Part shown: positions 32,018-39,526 of the stretch, piece after piece | How the letters are laid out: each line of letters begins with the position of its first letter | Position numbering within the stretch: the first letter of the stretch is position 1 | DNA from: an uncultured Pelagibacteraceae bacterium | Lineage (GTDB): Bacteria; Pseudomonadota; Alphaproteobacteria; Pelagibacterales; Pelagibacteraceae | Reading direction: 5' to 3' | NCBI GenBank assembly: GCA_902624535.1 | Contig: CACNYF010000003.1 | Span: 36,280 to 100,279, forward strand | Length of the DNA: 64,000 nt | Program-made: the position numbers and the translations under genes | Notes under the pieces: model-generated | The model's database searches: none | What the model saw: only the letters and a program-made list of their open reading frames with translations | What the model was told of the DNA's origin: nothing

Positions 32018-33713
32018 ATTTTTTTTTTAATCTCTCATATATTTTGTCAGTTACATCATCCCATTGATTAAAATTTTTTTGATTTATTTTAATTAGAGAA
32101 TTATAAGGGTTGATCTTATCAAGCGCTCCCCATCTCCAATCAGGATAAATATTAAATATTCCCCAAGTTTCTTTATTTAAAATAGCTGAAATATGTAATA
32201 TTGCTGTATCCACTGATATTATTAAATCTAAATTTTTTATAATTGATGAAATTTCAACTAAATCATATTTACCAAAATCTTTAATTTTATCAGTATTAAA
32301 ATATTCTTTATCACTCTGCCAAATTTCATTTTGTAAACAATAAAAATTAATATCTAGATCTAAAATTTTTACTAAATTTTTTAATTGTATAGATCTTAAT
32401 GGTTGATTTGGACCAAGGAATGAGCCAGTCCAAACTAAACCTACATTTGGTTTATCTGAACTTAATTTATTTTTCCAATCTTCATTAGTATCAATATTTT
32501 TATTAATTAAGTGATCATGAGAACTAAATTTTTCCAAATAGAAAAATTTTATTAACGAACCTAAAGAGATTTTATAATCAAATTCTTTATTTATAAAACT
32601 ATCTATGGTTTCAATTTTTAGATTAATTAAATCAGTTCTAAATAAATTTTTAATACTATTATTGACTATAAAAATTACTTTTTTTGCTATTTTTGTTAAA
32701 GAATAGACATATTTTGAAAATTGTAGGGTATCACCAATTCCTTGCTCATAAAAAACAACAATACTTTTATTTTCAAGTTTTTCTCCATTCCATTCTTTAA
32801 TTTCTTTTAGATAGGATGTAGTTTTTGACCCTCTACTTTCGTAGAATTTCCAACCATCTTCAAAGTTTCCCTCCCTAAGAGATCTAATACCAATATAATT
32901 GAAAAAATTGTTATCTTTTTTTATCTCATTTCTAATACTATTTAGCAATAGCTCTCCCTGCTTGAAATTTCCCATATTAAAATATAGTTCAATTAAAATT
33001 ATTAAAAATTTTGATTTATCTTTGTGATTATTTAGGAGTTCTATTGCTTTATCAAATTTTTCTTTAAAAATATAATATTGAACTTCGTTATAAATAAATT
33101 CTATATATTTACTATCTAGTTTCTTTGAAATTTCAAAATACTCGTCTGACTTTTTTTCATCTTTAATTTTTATGTAATTCAAAAGAATATTATTAATTAT
33201 AATTTTATCGTTTTTTACAATTTCATTTGCCTCTAAAAAGTATTTGAGGGAAGTTTTTGGTTTATTATTTTTTAAATAGATATTTCCAATATTATTGAGC
33301 GCTTTTAATTTATTTTCGCCATTTAAATCTTTACAATTTTCATAATACTCAATTGCTAATAAATTATCATTATTTAGCTCATAAGCATAAGCAAGTTGAT
33401 AAACAAATAAATCATTTGTATTATTTAAATTATTAAGTTTTTGAGCAATTTTTATTGCTTCTAAATAGTTCTTTTTTTTAATGTTAATAACGTAAAGATT
33501 TTTAAGAGGATCTTCAAATTTTTCATCTAAGTTGTGTGATTTTTTAAAGTACTCTTCTGCTAGCACCTGATCATTTTTTAATGAATATATGACACCTTTA
33601 AAATTATTAATTAAATATTTATTTTCTTTAATGTTATAATCTTCACACTGTTTAAGTGCTATATCCAATTTTTTTTGATTTATATTTTCGACTATTAGCT
33701 TTAAATTATTCAT
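32004..33713 (-). CDS. TPR-repeat protein with C-terminal glycosyltransferase-like domain
   Basis: TPR-like repeats; NVGLVWTGSFLGPNQPLRSIQLKNL, DLIISVDTAILHISA. Confidence 0.75.
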   Translation of the reverse strand: MNNLKLIVENINQKKLDIALKQCEDYNIKENKYLINNFKGVIYSLKNDQVLAEEYFKKSHNLDEKFEDPLKNLYVINIKKKNYLEAIKIAQKLNNLNNTNDLFVYQLAYAYELNNDNLLAIEYYENCKDLNGENKLKALNNIGNIYLKNNKPKTSLKYFLEANEIVKNDKIIINNILLNYIKIKDEKKSDEYFEISKKLDSKYIEFIYNEVQYYIFKEKFDKAIELLNNHKDKSKFLIILIELYFNMGNFKQGELLLNSIRNEIKKDNNFFNYIGIRSLREGNFEDGWKFYESRGSKTTSYLKEIKEWNGEKLENKSIVVFYEQGIGDTLQFSKYVYSLTKIAKKVIFIVNNSIKNLFRTDLINLKIETIDSFINKEFDYKISLGSLIKFFYLEKFSSHDHLINKNIDTNEDWKNKLSSDKPNVGLVWTGSFLGPNQPLRSIQLKNLVKILDLDINFYCLQNEIWQSDKEYFNTDKIKDFGKYDLVEISSIIKNLDLIISVDTAILHISAILNKETWGIFNIYPDWRWGALDKINPYNSLIKINQKNFNQWDDVTDKIYERLKKKFKLN

Positions 33714-33760
33714 AAATACAAAGGTAAATTATATTAAAAATTTTACATATTAAAAAGGCG

Positions 33761-33810
33761 CAATTAATTTATGCAGACTTGGACATCACTTGGACATGGA
33801 TAGATAGATA
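33761..33810 (+). repeat. Arm-site-like tandem repeat: CAATTAATTT-N6-ACTTGGACAT-C-ACTTGGACAT...GATAGATAAAA
   Basis: Two ACTTGGACAT units at 33777 and 33788, period 11. Confidence 0.7.
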
Positions 33811-33839
33811 AAATGATTACTTATGGTAGAATTCATAAT

Positions 33840-35186
33840 ATGAAAAAACTTTTAAGAATCGTGGTTATTGGTTTGTTGTGGTGCAATGTTGGTTTTTCCG
33901 GAGAAATGGATGTATTAAAAAAAATTATTAAATTGCCGGAAGATATTTTTAAAGGTCATAATAAGGGATGGAGGATGCAAGGTGGAGCAGATCCAAAAAC
34001 TCTATTAACGCCTGATTATGCCTTTAAGGTAGTTAATAAGTCCGATGGCCATCCGGTAAGATTAGGAAAACAATCTATTCGTTTTGAATTAAGAAGAGGA
34101 GACTGTGGATTGCACAAAGGAGGATGGAACGATTGTGAACACAACTCAGAAAGACATGAGCTTGCCTCTGAAAAAAAATTAAAAGGTATTACTTGGCATT
34201 CTTATTCAATTTTTATACCAGATAACACACCTACATTTGGACAAGGTTATTCACACATGTCGCTGGCACAATTCCATGGACCTGGTCTTAGTAAACCAAG
34301 TTTTATTTTTAATGTTGAATCCGGTGACTATAAACTGATTAGACGTACGTATTGTCACACAAAAGAATATTTAAAAAAGAAAAAAAAAGAAGGTTTAAAA
34401 TGTACAGCTGAGATGGAAGAAAATCAAATTCACGATTTGATTCTTGAAAAAGATTTAAAAGGCAAGTGGTATGATATTGTCATTAATGTTAAGTGGTCAA
34501 CAAAAAAAAATGGTTACTACAAAGAATGGATTAATGGAAAATTGGTTTATCATTATTTAGGAAGTGTTGGCAAACCAAGCCCTGGCTTTAATCGATTCAA
34601 AATGGGGATTTATAGAGGAGTAACAAACAAAACCCCAAAAGATAATACTGCAATAGTTTATTATGATGAAATTCGTTATGCAGCCAAAAAATGTGAAAAC
34701 CTAAAATTGGAGGATTTAGGTTATTCATGTGAAGAACTAGAGTCACAAAAACTTCCAAACGTCCTTATAGATCATATTCCAGGCCAAATAGAACTTGAAC
34801 TCACTTCTCTTCCTACAATGGATGGAAAATATAAATTAACTTGGATTTGGATAAATAAAACAATGGATGATAAAGAAATAAGAAAATCATTTGTGATAGG
34901 AGATGAAGTAACAATAAAAAATGGCAAAATAACTTTTGACAAAATTAACAATAGTAAAGTGATTAGCAACAAGTATCGTGAAAAAATTTCATTTATTAAT
35001 CTTGGGGATAAATTTATGATCAAGGGTAGCTTGGATTTAGATAGTTCAGATACGCCAAAGGTCACGATAAGCGGTAGTTCAACTAAAAATGAAAAAGGTC
35101 TTTATGTAGCCGAAGGACTTTGGGGAATAGATAATAAAAAAAAGAAAAAAGAGTATATCGGAATATTTTTGAAACAATTAAATTAA
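33840..35186 (+). CDS. Secreted polysaccharide lyase (heparin lyase I-like family)
   Basis: Signal peptide MKKLLRIVVIGLLWCNVGFSG (start 33840 preferred over 33813); RFELRRGDCG...ERHELASEK; WYDIVINVKWS. Confidence 0.7.
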   Translation: MKKLLRIVVIGLLWCNVGFSGEMDVLKKIIKLPEDIFKGHNKGWRMQGGADPKTLLTPDYAFKVVNKSDGHPVRLGKQSIRFELRRGDCGLHKGGWNDCEHNSERHELASEKKLKGITWHSYSIFIPDNTPTFGQGYSHMSLAQFHGPGLSKPSFIFNVESGDYKLIRRTYCHTKEYLKKKKKEGLKCTAEMEENQIHDLILEKDLKGKWYDIVINVKWSTKKNGYYKEWINGKLVYHYLGSVGKPSPGFNRFKMGIYRGVTNKTPKDNTAIVYYDEIRYAAKKCENLKLEDLGYSCEELESQKLPNVLIDHIPGQIELELTSLPTMDGKYKLTWIWINKTMDDKEIRKSFVIGDEVTIKNGKITFDKINNSKVISNKYREKISFINLGDKFMIKGSLDLDSSDTPKVTISGSSTKNEKGLYVAEGLWGIDNKKKKKEYIGIFLKQLN

Positions 35187-35202
35187 AGCACTTTATAGTA
35201 TA

Positions 35203-35232
35203 ACTTGCACCAGACTTGCACACAGAGAGATA
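35203..35232 (+). repeat. Arm-site-like tandem repeat: ACTTGCAC-CAG-ACTTGCAC-ACAGAGAGATAAA
   Basis: Units at 35203 and 35214, period 11, followed by AGAGAGATAAA. Confidence 0.7.
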
Positions 35233-35251
35233 AAAAAATATATTAAATTAT

Positions 35252-35497
35252 ATGTCAGACGACAGAATTAAAGATTTAGAGAGCAAATTGTCTAGATGGG
35301 TATCTACATTAGCAGATGAAACAGATGAGCATTTGTGTGAATGGATTGATGAAAATAAAATAACCAGAGAAGAAGCACAGCAAATTGCGAAATTTGATGG
35401 TCACTTCTTACAAGAGAGATTACAATTGCTCCTAGATAAAGAACTTGGGGATGATGAGGCAATTTTTGAAGATGACGAAATAAGAGAAAAAAAATGA
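35252..35497 (+). CDS. Small acidic hypothetical protein (81 aa)
   Basis: Complete ORF between repeat site and truncated tRNA-Leu copy. Confidence 0.55.
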   Translation: MSDDRIKDLESKLSRWVSTLADETDEHLCEWIDENKITREEAQQIAKFDGHFLQERLQLLLDKELGDDEAIFEDDEIREKK

Positions 35498-35502
35498 CAG
35501 AC

Positions 35503-35618
35503 GATAGAATAGAAAAATTTTACTTATTCATCTTGTTCAATTATAAATATTAGCATAAACACTCATGAAATTCATTAATGCCCTCGTGGTGAAATTGGTA
35601 GACACAAAGGACTTAAAA
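35503..35618 (+). repeat. Copy 1 of 116-bp direct repeat: tRNA-Leu upstream region plus 5' half of tRNA-Leu (candidate attL)
   Basis: Matches 37003-37118 at exact 1500-bp offset with about 5 mismatches; identity ends at the anticodon loop ...GGACTTAAAA. Confidence 0.9.
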
Positions 35619-35627
35619 GCCGAGGGA
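35580..35627 (+). pseudogene. Truncated tRNA-Leu(UAA) remnant
   Basis: First 39 nt identical to tRNA-Leu at 37080, then diverges as GCCGAGGGATAG. Confidence 0.85.
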
Positions 35628-35641
35628 TAGAAGCTAAAGTC

Positions 35642-35671
35642 AGTCCATAGTAGTCCAAGGTAGTCCAAACA
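35642..35671 (-). repeat. Three tandem 10-bp repeats AGTCCATAGT/AGTCCAAGGT/AGTCCAAACA (TTGGACT core on minus strand)
   Basis: Direct reading; located 23 nt inside the tRNA-Leu element boundary. Confidence 0.7.
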
Positions 35672-35729
35672 TCCTATAAAATCTTATAACTTTATTTTTG
35701 CTTTCAACTGATATTGGAAAATAGGGGGC

Positions 35730-35775
35730 CAATTAATTTGCTCAAACTGGTACTCAACTGGTACCTAGAGAGATA
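35730..35775 (+). repeat. Arm-site-like repeat CAATTAATTT-N6-ACTGGTAC-TCA-ACTGGTAC-CTAGAGAGATAA, left copy
   Basis: Units at 35746 and 35757, period 11; nearly identical to 36976-37006. Confidence 0.8.
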
Positions 35776-35846
35776 ATATTGTAGAATAAATTGTGGAACT
35801 TTTAATAGATATTTTAAATTTAGTTAGTTTATTTTTTTAAGTCAAA

Positions 35847-36035
35847 ATGAATAATAATTATTTAAGAATAAAGTTTAATGACGCTGGTGATGAATCTGTT
35901 TCCCATACATTAAAAGCTTATCGTTTAATTGATCGCTTATTAGAGAAAGGTGATAAAAAATATAAGTATAAATTTGATGTTAAAGACATAAAAGGAAATA
36001 CAGTTGTTGATATATTTATGACTCACAAGAATTAA
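35847..36035 (+). CDS. Hypothetical protein (62 aa), element cargo
   Basis: ORF overlapping next start codon by 1 nt (TAATG). Confidence 0.5.
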   Translation: MNNNYLRIKFNDAGDESVSHTLKAYRLIDRLLEKGDKKYKYKFDVKDIKGNTVVDIFMTHKN

Positions 36036-36892
36036 TGAATAAAAAATTCTTAATATTATTTTTTCTTTTATTTAGTTTCCATGCAGAATCGAATTCCTGG
36101 AATTGTAATAAAATTCAAGGTGATGTTTATAATTGCAATCAAAAATATTCTGACGGCAGTATAGTTACTTACAAGGGTCAAACAAAAAATGAAGTACCTT
36201 ATGGAAATGGTGTTTTAAAATTTGGTCAAAATGCATCTACGGACAAAATGGTAGGAGATTTTGGTAAAAAAGATGGAAATGTTTGGCTAATGAATGGGCA
36301 AACTTTTTTTAAAGATGGAACTATCACTAAAAGATTAAATGGAAAAGTCATAGGCATAAAACATCCAAATAGTACAAGTTTTTTTGGAGAGTTTTTTAAT
36401 AATGGAGTTTACAAGAAAGGCACTTTTACTTTTAATAAGGCTTCTCAATTTGATAAATTTACTGGATCCTTTTATGAAAACGGAAGTTATAAAGATGGCA
36501 TAGTTTATTTAAAAAATGGAGATAAATATAAAGGTACTTTTAAAAATAATAGCTACTTGAATGGAAATTTTTACTACAATAATGGTAAAGTAATTAAAAT
36601 AAGTAATGGAAAAATTAAGAAAAGTTTAACAGACAATCTTAATATTTATACAATTTTCCTAATTATTATAATTTTCATTTTTTTATTTTATAAATTTAAA
36701 GATGATAAATATGAGAAAAAAAGAACAGGAAAAAAACTAAATTTTGGTACTCAACTTTCACAATTTATGAATACTCCTATTGGAACTTGGATAATGATAA
36801 TAATAATTGGTTTTTTACTTTTTAAACTCTTTAACTGGGCAGTTACTGATTTAGAGCCTGGGAAACCAAGATTTTTTGGAGATGTTCAATAA
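36035..36892 (+). CDS. MORN-repeat-like exported/membrane protein, element cargo
   Basis: Signal peptide; YSDGSIVTYKGQ, GDKYKGTFKNNSYLNGNFYYNNGK repeats; two C-terminal TM segments. Confidence 0.65.
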   Translation: MNKKFLILFFLLFSFHAESNSWNCNKIQGDVYNCNQKYSDGSIVTYKGQTKNEVPYGNGVLKFGQNASTDKMVGDFGKKDGNVWLMNGQTFFKDGTITKRLNGKVIGIKHPNSTSFFGEFFNNGVYKKGTFTFNKASQFDKFTGSFYENGSYKDGIVYLKNGDKYKGTFKNNSYLNGNFYYNNGKVIKISNGKIKKSLTDNLNIYTIFLIIIIFIFLFYKFKDDKYEKKRTGKKLNFGTQLSQFMNTPIGTWIMIIIIGFLLFKLFNWAVTDLEPGKPRFFGDVQ

Positions 36893-36975
36893 AATGATTT
36901 ATCCAAAATTAATTAATGTTGTTTTAAAACTTGCGTTATCATTTAGTAAGATTTAAATCTAGGATTTTATAGGAC

Positions 36976-37006
36976 AACTGGTACTCAACTGGTACCCAGA
37001 GAGATA
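36976..37006 (+). repeat. Arm-site-like repeat AACTGGTAC-TCA-ACTGGTAC-CCAGAGAGATAA, right copy
   Basis: Units at 36977 and 36988, period 11; about 1 mismatch to 35745-35775. Confidence 0.8.
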
Positions 37007-37118
37007 AAATAAAAAAATTTTACTTATTGGACTTGTTCAATTATAAATATTAGCATAAACACTCATGAAATTCATTAATGCCCTCGTGGTGAAATTGGTA
37101 GACACAAAGGACTTAAAA
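37003..37118 (+). repeat. Copy 2 of 116-bp direct repeat (candidate attR, contiguous with intact tRNA-Leu)
   Basis: See copy at 35503-35618. Confidence 0.9.
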
Positions 37119-37165
37119 TCCTTGCCCTTTTGGGAGTGCCAGTTCGAGTCTGGCCGAGGGCACCA
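37080..37165 (+). tRNA. tRNA-Leu(TAA)
   Basis: GCCCTCG acceptor pairs CGAGGGC; anticodon loop CTTAAAA; variable arm; GTTCGAGTC T-loop; CCA encoded. Confidence 0.95.
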
Positions 37166-37168
37166 CTA

Positions 37169-37939
37169 ATGATAAATTCTTTTATTATCGCTGATAAAAA
37201 TTCTCGATCATTAAAAATTAAAAATGCAGTATTAAAAAAAATTAACCATCATTCACTATCAAAATCTGACTTAATTATTGTAATAGGAGGTGATGGTTTT
37301 ATGCTTGAAACATTAAAAAAATATAACAAATACAAAAAACCATTTTATGGAATAAATTCTGGAAATTATGGATTTTTAATGAATAAATTTTCAGAAAAAA
37401 CAAACTTTAGAAATTTAAATAATGCCAGGTTAGTCTCAATTTCTCCTTTAGAGATGACTGTTAAAACAAAATCTAATTCTTTTAAGAAATCAATTGCAAT
37501 AAATGAGATATCTATTTTGAGACAAAGTAGGCAAACAGCTTCATTAACTATTCTAAATGGAAAAAAACAAATTATTAAACATTTAATATCTGATGGTGTT
37601 TTGGTATCTACTCCTGCAGGTAGTACAGCTTACAATTTATCGGTTCATGGACCAATTTTAAGCTTAGACTCAAAACAATTGTCCGTATGTCCAATAAGTG
37701 CTTTCCGACCAAGAAGATGGAGAGGAAAAATAGTTAGTGATAAATCAAAGATAATAATTAAAAATCTTAATTACATCAAAAGACCTATTAGTGCAGTAGC
37801 TGATAATATTGAAGTAAGAAATGCAAAATCAATTCAAATAAAAACAAACAATAAAATTAAGTTTAATTTATTGTTTGATAAAAATAGAAGCCTTCAAAAG
37901 AAAATTAAGATTGAACAATTAAGAAATGAGACCAATTGA
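37169..37939 (+). CDS. nadK: NAD kinase
   Basis: IIVIGGDGFMLETLKK; YGINSGNYGFLMN; DGVLVSTPAGSTAYNLS; ORF-track start 37130 lies inside the tRNA, true ATG likely 37169. Confidence 0.92.
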   Translation: MINSFIIADKNSRSLKIKNAVLKKINHHSLSKSDLIIVIGGDGFMLETLKKYNKYKKPFYGINSGNYGFLMNKFSEKTNFRNLNNARLVSISPLEMTVKTKSNSFKKSIAINEISILRQSRQTASLTILNGKKQIIKHLISDGVLVSTPAGSTAYNLSVHGPILSLDSKQLSVCPISAFRPRRWRGKIVSDKSKIIIKNLNYIKRPISAVADNIEVRNAKSIQIKTNNKIKFNLLFDKNRSLQKKIKIEQLRNETN

Positions 37940-37986
37940 TGGTGCCCCCGCACGGACTCGAACCGCGGACCTATTGATTACAAATC
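37940..37986 (-). pseudogene. Truncated tRNA-Thr(TGT) remnant: 3' half only (candidate att)
   Basis: 47 nt identical to 39624-39670 of intact tRNA-Thr, diverges at the anticodon stem-loop. Confidence 0.9.
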
Positions 37987-38015
37987 GAGAGTCTAAATTT
38001 TAAAAGATAAATACT

Positions 38016-38028
38016 ATCAACGTTAATT
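38016..38028. repeat. 13-bp inverted repeat ATCAACGTTAATT (left arm)
   Basis: Exact reverse complement of 39599-39611. Confidence 0.8.
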
Positions 38029-38045
38029 GAAAGTTGTTTCAAATC

Positions 38046-38067
38046 TGTACACACTATGAACACAGTG
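38046..38067 (+). repeat. Arm-site-like repeat TGTACACACTA/TGAACACAGTG
   Basis: Period 11; related to 39527-39559. Confidence 0.65.
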
Positions 38068-38079
38068 TTATATTTCATT

Positions 38080-38409
38080 ATGAGTGATGCAGATGAAAAA
38101 ATATTATCGCTAGAACGTGAATATAATTCTTTATTTGAAAAAAGAAACAAAGAACGTAGGCATATACGCTATTTCAACATTGGATCAATAATTGGAATAA
38201 TATTTATTGTTGTTTCAACACCATACGAAAGTGAATTTTATACATTTTTCGGTGTTCTAGGAATGGGCATAATACAGGGCTTAACTGGTCTTTGCGTTTT
38301 GATGTCAGTACTTTTTATTTTACCTGGTGTTAGAGCTGAGGATAATAGAAAATGGGAAGAGTTAAATATTTTAAAAAAAAAAATTCAAAAGATGAAAAAA
38401 AATAAATGA
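38080..38409 (+). CDS. Hypothetical membrane protein, element cargo
   Basis: Two TM segments; ORF-track start 38056 lies in the repeat, in-frame ATG at 38080. Confidence 0.55.
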   Translation: MSDADEKILSLEREYNSLFEKRNKERRHIRYFNIGSIIGIIFIVVSTPYESEFYTFFGVLGMGIIQGLTGLCVLMSVLFILPGVRAEDNRKWEELNILKKKIQKMKKNK

Positions 38410-38442
38410 TTAAGTTTAAATAAGAAAATCAAATTATTTAAA

Positions 38443-39084
38443 ATGGATTTATTTAAAAGAAAATATAATTTTCCTGAAGATATAGAGATATTTGAGGATC
38501 ACATAAAACTTAAGGTTAAGGAAAAAAAAGTATATTTTAATAAAATAACCTCACTAAAAATCTTTTCCTCAGAGACAAAAACTTCAATCAATTTAATGCC
38601 AACTGGGAGTTCAACTACGGAGTCTGAGGTCACTATTTTTTATGGTAGGAGCAAAATAACAATCAGGCTTAAACCATTTGCGAAACAGTGGCCATTTAAA
38701 AATAAAAAAGGTCAATCAAAGTTTGAAAATATTCTATATTTCTATCATTTTCTTGAAGAAACAACATTTGTGAATAGATATAATATAGCCGCTAAAAATA
38801 TAAATAAACTTCCAAAAAACGTATTGTATTCATATCAGGATTATTATTTCCTAAAAGATAAAACTATAAAAAAAAATAACAAAGTATTAGGAAACTTTGA
38901 TACTGATAAAACTGATATATCTAGGTCATACAAGAAAATATATTTTAAATCTAATAAAAAGGGCTTAGCTTCACTGTTCGAAAAGGAATTAGAGATAGAT
39001 ATATCTCAAGATGAAGATGTATTTCTTAATTTATTTAAAATTACTACTGGATTAAGTTTCAAGGATTATACTTATAAAGTTTAA
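38443..39084 (+). CDS. Hypothetical protein (213 aa), element cargo
   Basis: Long ORF, no recognised family. Confidence 0.6.
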   Translation: MDLFKRKYNFPEDIEIFEDHIKLKVKEKKVYFNKITSLKIFSSETKTSINLMPTGSSTTESEVTIFYGRSKITIRLKPFAKQWPFKNKKGQSKFENILYFYHFLEETTFVNRYNIAAKNINKLPKNVLYSYQDYYFLKDKTIKKNNKVLGNFDTDKTDISRSYKKIYFKSNKKGLASLFEKELEIDISQDEDVFLNLFKITTGLSFKDYTYKV

Positions 39085-39139
39085 TTTTTTTGCCATTATT
39101 AAGTCTATAAAAAGACAATAATAAATATTATTCAAAATA

Positions 39140-39514
39140 ATGTTAAGATTGATTATTTTTATATATTTATTAATTCCAAGCTTTTCATTTGCAGATCAAG
39201 GTTTAAATTTTTCTTGTACAAACATGCTCGCAACTTTTGGAAAGAAATTTCAGCCTTTAAACTATAAACTTGAAGCAACAGGATTTCATTATTTTGATAA
39301 AAAACAAAATAAATTTATGATTATTCCTAGCAAAGAGCTTGACTTTGGAGAAGATCATTTCACAGTTAAATTTAAAGACTATGAATTAGGTTTTCAAAAG
39401 ATAGTTTTTGCGGGAGATACAGAGCCCACTATAACAATGTCGAAATATGATCATAAAAATAATAAATTCTTAGATCATTATGTATGTGATTTAAAAAGAG
39501 AATTTATTAATTAA
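39140..39514 (+). CDS. Hypothetical secreted protein (124 aa), element cargo
   Basis: Signal peptide MLRLIIFIYLLIPSFSFA. Confidence 0.6.
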   Translation: MLRLIIFIYLLIPSFSFADQGLNFSCTNMLATFGKKFQPLNYKLEATGFHYFDKKQNKFMIIPSKELDFGEDHFTVKFKDYELGFQKIVFAGDTEPTITMSKYDHKNNKFLDHYVCDLKREFIN

Positions 39515-39526
39515 CGACCACTTGAC

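Larger units (their letters stand above)
35619..37118. mobile_element. Candidate 1500-bp integrase-less element inserted in tRNA-Leu(UAA) anticodon loop
   Basis: 116-bp direct repeat at exactly 1500-bp spacing; tRNA 5' half regenerated; arm-like repeats at both ends; only two ORFs inside. Confidence 0.75.

Noticed and set aside
37130-37168. Upstream extension of nadK (MGVPVRVWPRAPL...)
   Set aside because: These codons are tRNA-Leu sequence; ATG at 37169 is more plausible.
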